From: Blasia pusilla
Lineage: Eukaryota > Marchantiophyta > Marchantiopsida > Blasiales
Direction of reading: 5' to 3'
NCBI GenBank assembly: GCA_050084515.1
Contig: CM114272.1
Span: forward strand, 20,646,001-20,710,000
DNA: 64,000 nucleotides
Position 1 is the stretch's first letter; each line of letters begins with the position of its first letter. Of this stretch, positions 10,901 through 22,698 are shown one piece after another. The position numbers and the translations under genes were made by a program. The notes beneath the pieces were generated by a model. It made no database searches. It was not told the origin of the DNA and worked only from the letters and a program-made list of their open reading frames with translations.

Positions 10901-11085
10901 TAGAGTAGGTAGTTCTAGATTGCGACTTGTGTCTGTGATTTGGATGACAAGAAGGCGACTAACGATGGGGCCACATGAGCACCCGACCTTTTTTGCTCTT
11001 AGCATTCCAGAGATGTATGTCATGATAGGTAGGGATAGATGGCTATCTGGAGTTAGACGGACCTAACCACCAGTTGAGGGGCGAT

Positions 11086-11810
11086 TGGAGATATTCTCGT
11101 ACTTATCGTCTCGTTGGGTATATTCCATGAATAAGCATGGGATCGTGCGTGTTTGTGTGTGTGTTCGGTGACAGCGATGTATGTTGTGTAGCGATGTGTA
11201 TGTGCACGATAATCGTCACGACTTTTAGGATGGATCGGCGAGATCTAGTAGAGCGCCTTCGGAGATATTGAAGGATAGCCTGAGGAGGTCGATGATGACC
11301 TGCTGAGGCCATGGCTAACTTGAGAGAGTAGGTTTTCCCTTCATTTCAATTCATTTGGAGCCATATAGAGAAACTTATTATTTCAAGTTTCCATTTGGAG
11401 TATAGTTAAGTTTCCAATGTGGAAAATGACCCTTGATCTGTTACAACAAGTCAAGAGCCAAGGAGGTGACCTGCAAGCATAGGTTAATGAGGAGAGAGCT
11501 TGGGAGAGGGAAGGGGCTATACCTCCAAGAGAGAGAGCTTGAAGGCTCATTCTCTCTTTGTTGAACCTCTTGGTATGAGACGGCGGAGCTATGGTCCTCC
11601 TTGCCTTTTGTGTGTAATCCAAGCCTCTCATGAGGAGAGTGGGTTTGGTTTGACATGAGAGATAGTGCACTCCATGGAGAGCTTGATGTGAGAGATCTAC
11701 TTGATTTATTAGAAATATTCTGGTACTTCTCGTCTCGCTGGATATATTTCATGAGTAAAAATGTGATCTTGTGTGTGTATTCGATGACAACGATGTGTAT
11801 GTGCATGACA
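11086..11810 (+). repeat. 3' LTR of methyltransferase gypsy copy 1
   Basis: Follows a purine-rich tract (GAGGGGCGAT) that would be the polypurine primer. Starts TGGAGATATT and ends GTGCATGACA, so it has TG...CA ends and is 725 bp long. The first ~125 bp (11086-11210) reappear in diverged form as the last ~110 bp (11700-11810). The same start/end duplication is seen in the LTR at 36198-36970. Confidence 0.72.
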
Positions 11811-14800
11811 ATGGTGAAGGATATGTCAATGATTGAGGTATCTATAATATTGATACTTTTCTTCCAAAATTAGAAATTGTAAGCTATGAGAAATGAGAAT
11901 GGAAAAAAGAACCATGAGGTAAATCAAATCTCCCTTGGAAAAATGTCTAATATACAATAAAATGACTCCAAATTAAGGGAAATCAAAGCATAAAATAAGT
12001 ATTGTGGGAGTCTTTTACAAGTATAGTAAACCTATACTAATTTTTTTCAATTACTTCGCGAATGAATTGTTAGAAGTGTGCGAGAGAATTTTTTACAAAT
12101 CAATAGTGAATTTAAGAAACCATCACTTTTGAGTTGCATAGCATTCCTAATCTCCCAGGGCGATTCTCATGTTTGGGATTTTTGCACTCGCATGAACTCG
12201 CAAAGTTTTGAATAAGAATGATTAGATTGGAGCTCCTACAAGTGGCAAGTTGTGAACGTAGCAACGGATGCATCGGATAAGTAAGTGCATTTCATGTTTT
12301 TCCATTTCATAATACCATTAAATAAGATCATACGTCCATGGAAATATTATTAAATACCTCCGCCTCATGTGCAGAGGTTTGTACGTCTGTAAACTCTAAC
12401 CTTGATATGCTGGCCGCGTGAAAATTCAGTGCAGTGAAGAGTGGAGCTTCATCATCTGCTCGCTCTACCATGGTTTCCTAACCACATTCGTCAGGCCAAA
12501 CCAAAGTTCCGAGCCCCCACGGTAAATATCGAAGAACGCTGGTGTAGAACATGACAGATCCGCACTTCCTTTCCACGTACTTCGCCGTCCGATGTTGGTA
12601 TGGAGTTCTGGTTGTGGGGTTGCGGGGGTAGCTCTGTCGTGTCTTTCCATGCCCTACAGGAGCACATTCTACACATAGGGTGGACACGATTCCCCGATAA
12701 AAGCATGGGAGGTGGGTGAGAAGGGCGGAGCGAGGACGGTAGATCGCTTTAGAAGTGGCATCACGCCGACGGACGGACGCTTTGTGAGAATGGGCCGCTT
12801 TGTGAAACCCCGAGATGAAGTCTATTTTGTGAAATAGTTTAGAGTACGGTGGGGAGAACATTTCACGGGTATCACTCGCTCCCTCGATTCGTTCTCGTCC
12901 TCCCCTTCCACCATTCCTCTACTCGTCCCGCCTTGCGACGGTTCCCGATGATCTTGTTCCCTGACGCGTGCGAGACTTAGTATGCGGGCCGATTCTGTTT
13001 TCGGTGATTCCGCTTGTCAATCTGACAGCAATCAATGATAGACAACAAGGTCTTCAGAAACGTTCCGCAGCATGCGTGATCGAACCTTACCTTTACGTAA
13101 GCGTTACACGAAATCGTTTCGTCGATCGATCGATCTAGACCAAGTGATCTTCTTTGGCATGGAACGCACTTGTATCCACTATCATCATGACTTCGAAAAT
13201 AGGTTCGATGTACAGAGTGCATGCACGGGCCTTTGTCTTCGACTTTGCGATTCTATTTTCTCCCAAGCTTGCGAGCGTTTGCAGAGTTGCGGATTAGATC
13301 ACCTGCAAACTCAATCATTTGTTTATCCAAGTCCTGATTGGTCATTTGCATTTCCAACGTACCTGCTGAACTTCCGGGATGAGTACCTATCGATATCCAC
13401 TGTTGCGGCGAGCTGGCTGTAGTCCTCTGGACCTGAATCAAGAAATGATGCACTTCGATAAAAACGTGTGATGGAAAACCCATCGGAAGTACAAAAGAGG
13501 GGGACTCAAAGAGTCAAAACCTGAAGGCCACAACAAGACCAGAAAAGGAAGAAGGGGGCATGAATCTCATTGCGGATAATTAACAATTGGCCCCACCCTC
13601 GACAGCCAATTTCGTCGATTTCTGACAGCTCTACTGTTTTTAGTTTCTAAAGCCCACATCCACGGTCTGCTGACCCTAATTTGCAGTTTCCCCTATTATA
13701 GATAGCGCTAGTCAGAGGGCCAGAGTTTTGACGTCGAGTGCCAGTTCGAATTCCTTTCTTGCTGTTTATCTGGTCCTGTAACTACATCTTGAATTTTCAT
13801 CGAGAGCCGCGGAGAAGACGACATTTCTTTCCGGAAATCAGGAGCGCGCGGAAACAAATACATGTGAGGAATCTTCGCTTCAATCTTCTCTACATCTTGA
13901 ATCCTTGTTCAGCTCGATCTGTCAGGCTGGCTGAGTTCTGTGAACGCATGCTGGTCATCTCACGATTACCTGTACGCCATGAGTTGCGAATTTCCTTTCT
14001 ACAGGATCATCCATACCGCACAGGATTGCATGCGATTATCATAAATCTGGGATTTGAGTCTGTGTTCATCTTGAAACCTAATTCACCAACACTGTGTTAA
14101 CAAATATGTGTGTTCTGATAACTCAAACATTACTGGGTTTATGTCACAGTTTGTAAACTTATTTCCAGAGATCCCTAGCGCGACGGAAGACATCTTAAAA
14201 GTAATTATTAAAAGCCCGTGTACATCCCGAGATCTCTTTTGCCGCCACTCATAACGTGTGTGTGACGATATTCCGAGGGTCTCTAGTTGTATGCACTGGT
14301 TGTAAAATGCTTCGCAGGAACGCATGGTCGAAAGCCTTGAGTGCCAAATAAACGAAGTGATTTTATAAAAGGAAGTTCCGTTCGAAAATAGAATTCATCG
14401 TGTAAGATTGCTTTGACAAGATTGGACGAATCTTATTAAAACATCTTACAAAGATGTTTTAAAGAGATAGAAGTTTGCTAGGTCCAGAATATGCCCGTGT
14501 TCATTCGTCCGTAATAATTAATTTGTGTTACTCGATCGGATGGCTCTATGTCACAACTTGGAAGCTCTCTCCACGTACGTCTGCAGCTGGAGACAGTCTA
14601 AGAAAGCCTGGGTGTAGTCTCGATGAAATGCTGCAGCATCTAAGTTGTAATCCATGGATCCATCGGTCTCCCGACTTTCTTATCTGTACCGGGTCTGTTT
14701 CTGGTAACTTCCACCAACGTCGAAGTTCGAACTGCACTGCGATCCCACCTCATTGTCCACGAATCAACACTCGGATGAGTTTCTGACAGACAACACTGTT

Positions 14801-17300
14801 CAAGTTCTCGCTCTGCCAACTAAGGAAATCACTGTAACGACTTTGTGGCGACCTTGCCACGAATTTCAACGAACTCCATGTCGCTAGTTGCATTACCCTC
14901 TCGTGCGGTGCGCCTGCATCTGGAATCATATCAAGATTCCTGAATATTAAATTTCAAAGCGCTTTGAAATCCGCGTCATTGCTAACAGGGCTGGGTGTCC
15001 ACATTTCAAGGGATTACTTCATGATCAGGAGCCAACAAGGATCTGGTACTATGCATGTCTGATGAGTTTCTGACTCGAATTGTGTTTCCAATAACAGCAT
15101 GATGTGAACAGTACGAGTAATACAGCTTGCGTTCATGAATATGATCAACTCGTGAAACAGATTTTCCGCTCGAAGGCATCCGCTGCTAAATATTCTTACA
15201 CGTAGTGCCCAGTATTCCGCGCAGCTAAATATTCGTGTTGGATGACTTTTTCTGGTTTCGCTCTCTTTTCCATTACGACATATGAACAGTTTCTTTCATT
15301 TCTCCAGCAAATGTTTGGGAACCGCGATTTCTTGGGAAGGAGGAAACAGAGTGAGAGAATTTTCCGGATCAGTTTGTGATGTGATTTGCTGTTGCGCAAA
15401 AAATTATCAATACGATAGCAATCTGGTAATAACGTTAACTCGCTCGCCCCAAAGCATCACTTTGGCTTTGAAGCAGCGGCTTTTTATTGGCATTTTGTTG
15501 ATGTTGTGTGGATTTTTCTCTTTGTTTCTCTATATTGGTGGGTAAGAAAAACATCCTGCTCAAGCCACCCACAGCGCTTTGCAAGAAGCCGTGAATCAAA
15601 TAATCGAAAACCCCGAAACAATGGATCTATGCTACGAAACTGCATGAGCGAATCGGGGAGACATTTGAATCTTAAGACGGGAAAATTTGACACTTAAGTG
15701 ATGTAAATGCGCATTGTTAGCAGCTGCATGGCTGAAGGGCTGCAGAACTTCTTTTGTACCTGTGCGCGAGGAAGCTTGCCACTACAGCAGTTTCACACTA
15801 GGCACCTTACATATGTATGTATGACCTACCGGAGCTTGGCTGACAACTTCTCTTCCGGAGTGCCGTGCACTCGTGCCGATCCCCATGTAGGAAATTCATC
15901 CGTCCGTCTTTGATTATAACTGGATTAGCGGATGATTCGAAAAGGGTTGCAGGAAAGGGTCACCGATCTAAAACGAAATGTGCGCAGTGATCTGCGGAAG
16001 TACTTTACAGAGTTCAGGACCCAGCCAAACCCCTCTCTCGGGCTCCTCTCGCCGTCATCCGCATGACAATCGTGCATCTAGAGCTTCATCATACTCCAAT
16101 TTACGCACTAGTCTGCAATTTGAGGATGCCATACCATTTAGCCATTTCTTAGTCTATCTTTTAATTAAGGAGTGGAGTCATTATCATCTTTTCATGGAAG
16201 GAGTACATTTGTGCGTTTCTCAAACTTGAAGCAAAATCTTGAAATAGGTACGCCGAAGTGGAACCGCTCATGAGTAAGGCAACATCCTCCACTCTCGCCT
16301 GTCGCAACAAACATGTATACATTCGCACAAGAGGTCAACTCACATCAGCGATAGCTGAGATATTGAGTGCTGTGTACATCTATGCATACATCTGCATTTT
16401 CTTCGAGTGGGCATCTGCTTCTGAACACACCCTTTCCACATAAATGTGCGGTGACCGCAGATCGTTGTTGTCCCGATCCTGAGAGGAATCAACATATCAA
16501 GCGCCTGAACCGAGTTGCCTGCAATTTCCGCATCTTCTGACAACTGAATCTTACCAGTGCGGGTCAGTGTACGAGAGTCCTGTGGATAATGACGAGCCCG
16601 ATTTGAAGCTATTCCTGTGGTCAGATTTCTGTGCCATCAAGCTTTTGTCGATTTTGACAGATAACAGCCTGCAAGAACTGAAAGGGTCGACATGCTCACA
16701 CTAGGCGAAACGGACTGCTATCCATACCTGGCTGCCATTCTGACGATGGGAATCTCGATTGTAAAAGGCCACGAACTGACACAAGATCAAATCGGAAACC
16801 CTATGCAAAGCACTACTCTCCGTGTTAACTCTGTGTCTCACTGCGAATTTCCCGGGCGAAAACTGATACGTGACGAGAGTACGGGTACGTAACTCTCAAC
16901 ATTACGATCGAAGCTGACGCGTCCTGTAGTCAATGACATATATACCTCGCACGCTCTCGCGGAAGTCACTGGCCCACTCCCGTCCCTCCCGTCCGCAAAG
17001 AAGTCAGAGTATTCGGAGGATCCGAGCCTCCGACGTTATCAGTAAACCGAGCCGGTAAGAAGTCGGCACTTCCCGATTCGTTTTGCCCAGAGATGGGGTA
17101 TTTCTTTTTAATAAAGAGTGTCTGGAAACCGGTTCATAAACCGGCACTGGCGTTGCCGGCAGGGAGGTAACGGTGCCCGGAGATTAGTCCCCGAACCCTG
17201 ATCTCGAACCCAGCGTACGTACGCCTTGCAAAGGGCAAGGTACAGTCTCACTTAGCCCGTCCGTGTTCCCCGGAGGGGATCCGTCGACTTCGTGCTCGTA
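11811..17300. other. long stretch without recognisable gene
   Basis: 11.8-12.35 kb is AT-rich. From about 12.36 kb the base composition is clearly more GC-rich and more random-looking than the neighbouring repeats. Frames of 60-127 codons occur on both strands (for example 13072-13422 and 13738-14100 on +), but none shows a domain, a family resemblance or clear splice structure. It could be host intergenic DNA, a non-coding RNA locus, or a gene with many small exons. No transposon ends seen. Confidence 0.5.
17196..17262 (-). ncRNA. tRNA-like segment (possible SINE or tRNA relic)
   Basis: On the - strand the order is an A-box-like GGGCTAAGTGAGACTG, an anticodon-arm-like CCTTGCCCTTTGCAAGG (a real 6-bp stem with a short loop), then a B-box-like GGGTTCGAGATC. 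Spacing resembles a tRNA. I could not pair a full 7-bp acceptor stem, so it is more likely a tRNA-derived SINE head or decayed tRNA. Confidence 0.35.
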
Positions 17301-17879
17301 GGGAGAAAGGGTGACGAAAATGATGAGAACATGAGAATATGGAGTGCTTACTTGTTGCTCAACAATTGTTTTATGCGACCTATTTGGAGCACCAATCCTC
17401 GTACTAGATTCCTAACTCTATAAACATGAGATATGTGGAATGAGCAAAACTGTCCATTTGGATCCTTGAAATCACTTTATCATGGAAATCTATTATCAGA
17501 ATTTTTTGGCATATGTTACCTCTACCATATAATTTCTTTTTGGTTGCATCCCTTCATCAGACCCTATAGCATCTAGCCATTCTTTTGTACGTGATTGTTA
17601 CGGGTCGGGGTCATGGGAAATTAGTGATTGTCATTCAATTTTCTCTGAGGACTCAATTGAGATGAGTACGGCGGAGTCTCATTGCCCGTTAGAATGATTT
17701 TCCTATTTCAGATTTTTATAAAAACTTCAATTATGTGTAAATTTATTTTTTAATATAGATTATAATATTCACAGACCAAATCTTGAGTATAAGTTTTTTT
17801 ACAAATTTTTCTCTTTTTTTCTATTTTTTTTATATATTGATAATATATATTTTGGTCGGATGGTTGATATTATCACAAG
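17301..17879. other. spacer before the Helitron coding region; 5' Helitron end not located
   Basis: Composition drops to AT-rich from about 17.33 kb. The Helitron's 5' terminus (expected to begin TC after an A) probably lies here or slightly upstream, but I could not identify it without a second copy. Confidence 0.35.
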
Positions 17880-19000
17880 ATGCATGAATCTCAAGAGGAA
17901 CCATCGAGGCGAAATGAAAAAAGACCATTCGCAGACATCACCAATGTAGTCTCTTTACCTAATGTGGAACATGATCACCACATTTCATGTAGTGCTCCAT
18001 CTTCTATACGGATTTCGGAGGAAACAGAGAAGCTTGCATATAAGAAGGTTAGAAGGGTTGCTTCTCAAAGAAACAGAAGGGCGCTTCATGATATGCGATT
18101 TGTAACTCCTTCAACGACTTTGTCATCTCCAATGTAAGAATACTTAGCATTATGATTATAGAATGATATCGTAACCTTATGTGCACACTCTAGATTTGTT
18201 GTGTGACTTTAATATCTTTCATGTTTGTGATGTAGACTTCCAAATCCATCGAACCCGAAACGATTACGTGATATACATCAAATTGTGAGAGCCCAAGGAC
18301 AAAAGCGAAGACATGCTAAATTAGTTGAATTGAGATCTATTGAAGTTGTTGTGAATATTCCATTGATGGAAGAATTACAACCACCCATCATCGATGGCCC
18401 ACTAGACGCAAATACTATAAGGTATTTATTTATGTATAACATTTCTACTTTTCATTATAATAATATTTATAATTTTTTTTCGTATTATGACTTTTTTTAT
18501 TCTTTGTTCAGGTTGGTAGCAACACCTTCCAATCGAGATCTTCATGCTTTAATAGACTCTACATCGTCTCCAATGTACGTTTCATCCACTCATTAATTTC
18601 TTTCTTTTTCTTGGTTTTTTTTAATTTAATTAATTTGACATGATTTTTTTTAATATTGTTTTTCTCAGTCTTCCACTTCCGTCCAACCCTCGGGGATTAC
18701 ATGCTATGCTTCAAGTTGCACGAGCACAAGGCCAGAGAAGAAGGCACCATAATTTGGCCCAAGCGAATGTTCATCAATTGTCTGTGAATCTTCTTCCTAG
18801 AGAGGAAGTTGAGGCTATGACTACTAATGACTTTCATACTCAAGCTAATACAAGGCATGCTTTACATACTTTTATTATTGATGCTTCTTACTTGGTCTTA
18901 AATTTATATGAATGATTTCTAATAACAAATTTTTTGCAGGCCAATTATGGTACATCATGAAGTTGAAGTTATTCCAAACTCTGGGATTGTGGTCTTTCCA
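17880..19000 (+). pseudogene. Helitron N-terminal repeated small exons
   Basis: Four short exons separated by AT-rich introns encode one related motif: a start like LPNPSNPKRLRDI or LPIPTNPLRLSHM, then VARAQGQRRRH. Acceptors read ATGTAG, TTTCTCAG and CTTGCAG, and several exons end in CTCCAAT followed by a GTA donor (about 18133, 18573, 19008). The copies begin near 18236, 18668 and 19110, with a shorter relative near 18512. The encoded stretch is basic and could bind DNA, but that is inference. No such repeated exon series is part of the standard Helitron protein as I know it. Confidence 0.6.
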
Positions 19001-19109
19001 TCTCCAATGTATATTTCTAAACTATATATTCAAATTAAATAGAGATATGTTTGTATGTATATTTATTCTGATTATAATCATATATATTAATTTTTTAACC
19101 CCTGCTTGC

Positions 19110-19937
19110 AGTCTTCCAATTCCTACCAATCCTCTACGATTATCTCACATGCTTCAAGTTGCTCGAGCTGAGGGCCAAAGAAGAAGACATGCTCATTTGG
19201 ATGAAGTACATGAGGTTGCACATGTTGGCGATTCGTTGATAAGGAATGATGCCAATGGACCTAATCGTGAAGGCGACATGGAAGTGAATGAAGACAATGT
19301 ATCTGCCTCAATTCCAAATGTGGGATCACATTTGGATGAAGTACATGAGATTGCACATGTTTGTCATCCGTTGTTTAGGAGCGATGCCAATGCAGCCAAT
19401 CGTGAAGGCGACCTGGAAGAAAATGAAGACAATGCACATGCCTCGATTCCAAATGTGGGATCTAGAAGGGTTGTGAACTTGAAAAAGTTGCTCAATATTG
19501 CACGTATTCCTAACTTTGAAGAGAAGCACATTCGAATTCTTAGGTTGGGAGATCGCATTGATAGTATGACTGGCCGTTTTAATGTTGGACTTATGAATGT
19601 TCTTTGTCCGACTTGCAATGCTCTACATTGGAAGTGTGAGAGAGTGAAGTATACTAGGTTTATAAGCTTGCCTTTTAGTATGTGTTGTGGGCATGGTAAG
19701 ATTCAATTACCATATTTGACAGCTTCACCTTCTATACTAGCAGAATTACTTTATGGTATGAGTGCAAATAGTCTTCATTTTTTGCGTAATGCACGTGCCT
19801 ATAATAGTGCTCTTCAATTGGCATCTACTGGGGCACATGTGACAGAGCAACGAGGCGGTACAGGAAACTTCAGGATTCAAGGTGGTGTATATCATTCTAT
19901 TGGACCTCTATATGCTGAAAGTGGTGCTCCTCCATAA
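19110..19937 (+). pseudogene. Helitron N-terminal large exon with internal 44-aa duplication
   Basis: The open frame reads through the third NP-RL...ARAEGQRRRH copy, then two tandem units starting HLDEVHE(V/I)AHV and ending SIPNVGS (about 19195-19458). After this comes a cysteine-containing stretch, VLCPTCNALHWKCE, followed by FSMCCGHGKIQLP. The CPxC...W and CCxxGK(I/V)xLP pattern is typical of the zinc-binding N-terminus of plant Helitron Rep/helicase proteins. An in-frame stop (TAA, 19935) separates it from the next segment by only about 40 bases, so it was once one protein. Confidence 0.75.
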
Positions 19938-21600
19938 TTTGCGCAGATTTATATTTATGATGATGAGCATCAGATGGAACATAGAAGATGGATTATGACT
20001 GGAGATTATCGGGATCAATTGAGGCCAGAGATCTTAAGGGGATTACAAGATATGTTACATGCCCATAATCCATATGTGGCTTTATTTCGAAATGTGGCTA
20101 TTGATCCATGTAATTCTGACTTTCATATTGTTCTTAAGGGTAGTAAACGAGGTCTGGATGCAAAACGATACACCTTGCCTGTTGCTTCAGAGATTGCAGC
20201 TATCTTGCATGGAGATGGGAGTGAGCCAGTAGAAGGACGTGATATTATTGTTCGCTTACATGGAGGAGGGATTCGTCGTCTGTCAGACTTGAATGAAGCA
20301 TATATCCCATTGCACTTTGTTTTGCCTTTTGTTTATGGTGAAGCAGGTTGGCATCCTGGGATACCTTTGCAAGGGCAACATGATCATAGAGATGATCCTC
20401 TGTTAAGAGGGTATGCTATGATGGATGAAGATAGAGATGATATTGTACAAGGAGAAATTCAAGGTGAGGTTACCACTCATGAGGCGAGTTCAAAGACGAT
20501 TACTCCTTTACAATTTGCTTCATTCAGACTTCAAATGCGAGCTAACGCTATGGATAATAATCGGTTGTTGAGGTTTGGTCGTCTTACTTATGGTGGATAT
20601 GTATGCGACTATCGAAATGCAACGGCTAACTTGGATACGATTGCATCAAAAAGAGTTGAGAGCTGATTTATACCAAGGGGTCAGAGATGCCATGACTCGG
20701 CATGATGTGAACGGTCAAGGCATAGGGAGACGTATTATCTTACCTTCGTCTTTCATAGGAGGACCCCGTCACATGCATCAATTGTACCATGATGCTATGG
20801 CCATTGTGAGACATTTTGGGAAGCCTGACTACTTTTTGACAATGACTTGCAATCCGAAATGGCCAAAGATTACCTCTGCTCTGCTGCATGGTCAATCAAC
20901 GTCCGATCGGCCTGACCTGGTTGTACGTGTTTTCCAACAAAAGAAGAAGGAGTTGTTGAGACTTATATTGGATAAGCATATTTTGGGTTGAGTGGTAGGA
21001 TGCATTCATGTGGTCGAGTTCCAAAAGAGAGGGCTACCACATGTGCATATCCTAATTATTCTTGCTTCTGAGGATAAGCCAAGGACAACCTCTGATTATG
21101 ACGATATTATATCTGCTGAGATTCCGAATCCCATGACTCATCCTAGGCTACATTCTACTGTAAGAAATTGTATGATTCATGGTCCGTGTGGAGTAGCACA
21201 TCCAACTGCACCTTGCACGGATAAAACGACAAAAAAATGTTCCAAAGGATCCCCAATGCCGTTTGCAACAATGACAATGGAGAATGAGGATGGATATCCT
21301 ATTTATAAGAGGTAATTCATTGGTTTTGTTTTTTTCGTCATTTGATGTTCTTCTATTAGTGTGCTATCTTTTTTCCCAATTATTAACATACTTCTATATG
21401 TGTTTATGCAGGCGTGATAATGGCAGATTGATAAATAAGTCAAATCATGACTTTGATAATCGTTGGGTGGTTCCATACAATCCAATGTTATGTACTTTAT
21501 TTGATTGTCATATCAATTTGGAGATAACAAATAGCATCTTTTAAAGTAAAGTACTTTTATAAGTATGTGTACAAAGGATCGATGCCATATCATATACCTT
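19938..21600 (+). pseudogene. Helitron Rep nuclease domain (Helitron_like_N)
   Basis: The Rep nuclease nicks and rejoins DNA in rolling-circle transposition. Three frames join: 19974-20666 (contains ITPLQFASFRLQMR, the family start), 20575-20991 (TIEMQRLTWIRLHQ, then FLTMTCNPKWPKI) and 20992-21315, which carries the HUH metal motif as GLPHVHILI. The two-tyrosine motif lies just past a stop at 21541: in the next frame 21549-21580 reads KYFYKYVYKG. One extra T in the run at about 21538-21542 explains that shift. The stop at 20988-20990 is TGA where the family has tryptophan. All catalytic residues are therefore still present but not in one frame. Confidence 0.85.
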
Positions 21601-22698
21601 GGCAAATACTACATCGAGGGAGAGGATACTATTGATGAGACATCATTATATCTTGATGCAAGGTATTTTGATTCCTTCTATCTTTCAAGATCTCTAATTT
21701 TTCCTAGGATATTAAATGGGAGTCTAACAATATTTATATTGTATGGTATGAAGGCATGCGTTTCTTCTTGAAGCATGTTGGCGAATCTTCAAGTTTAGTC
21801 TACATGAGAACAACCAAGTATTGTGAGATTGATTGTTCATCTTCCAGATGTCAAATGGTATATTTTCATGGGCAAGATTCATTGGGTAATATTCTGGAGC
21901 GAAGTAAGGAAACCACTCTTACTCAATGGTTTGCAACAAATGTTTCTGATTCGACTGCGCGACAATATCTTTATTTGGAGTTTCCTTCTCATTACTCTTG
22001 GAATAAGAAGCAATGGCATCCGCGTAAACGTGCGCGAAAAGGATATGGACATCCTATTGGACGTCTGTATATGACAAATCCAGGTAAACTTTCGATACTT
22101 GTTAAGATACAATTATTTAGGAAATAATTGAGTTAATGTTAAAATCATATTCATGCTTCCTCCCTAATACTTTTTTTTTTCGCTAATCCTAGCTGAAGGG
22201 GAGCGTCATTGGTTACGATTACTTCTCCATCATGTGAGAGGAGCTCAAACATATCAAGATTTGAGAACCATCGATGGTGTAGTTTATCCTACCTTCAAAG
22301 AGACCGCTATTCAGATGGGACTTTTGGAGGACGATAGAGAGATCTTTTCTTGCTTTGAAGAGGCGGTTGTCATTAAGATGGCTATTCATTACGTTTACTC
22401 TTTGCCATTTGTCTTCTATATAATACACCTTCCCTTCCGGCTATGGTGTGGGAACATTTTTTGGTTCCATTGACAGAAGATCTTCTACATCAAAGGCGTG
22501 AGGTAATATGCATGGCTTTTGTTGAGTCAATTTTTTTCTTATTTCTCTTACGAATATTTTAGGTACTTTTTTTATGTTTAACTTCTATATTTGTTGCTTG
22601 TAATAGAGAATTGGTATTCCGACCCTTCCATTGGATGTTCATATTATTAATCTTGCGTTATTGGAGTCCATTACCATCTTCAAGATCATGGTAAAAGT
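21601..22698 (+). pseudogene. Helitron middle region between Rep and helicase
   Basis: Decayed coding and intron sequence. Recognisable pieces include ARQYLYLEFPSHYSWNKK with WHPRKRARKGYGHPIGRLY (21940-22070) and VRGAQTYQDLRTIDG with YPTFKETAIQMGLL (22230-22330). Both are standard linker motifs of plant Helitron proteins before the helicase. AT-rich introns with GT-AG ends separate them. Confidence 0.75.

Larger units (their letters stand above)
1769..11810 (+). mobile_element. Ty3/gypsy retrotransposon with DNA methyltransferase and PHD finger, copy 1 (decayed)
   Basis: An LTR-related fragment (1769-2158) and a 3' LTR (11086-11810) flank a broken polyprotein. Readable parts are gag with a zinc knuckle (4888-5870), a C5-cytosine methyltransferase (7008-7735), reverse transcriptase (8160-8870), RNase H (8870-9340), integrase (9660-10700) and a PHD finger (10763-10900). 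RT-RH-INT order is that of Ty3/gypsy. A second copy on the other strand (36198-37949 plus 56412-59530) and an eroded third (25955-27780) share the same parts, so the arrangement is a family trait and not a chance insertion. The 5' end is rearranged: its LTR matches only the middle of the 3' LTR. Frameshifts and stops break every domain, so this copy is not autonomous. Confidence 0.88.

Noticed and set aside
12400-17300. A conserved host gene in the GC-richer region
   Set aside because: The composition is suggestive, but no frame shows a domain, and no chain of splice-compatible exons with recognisable content could be assembled by eye.
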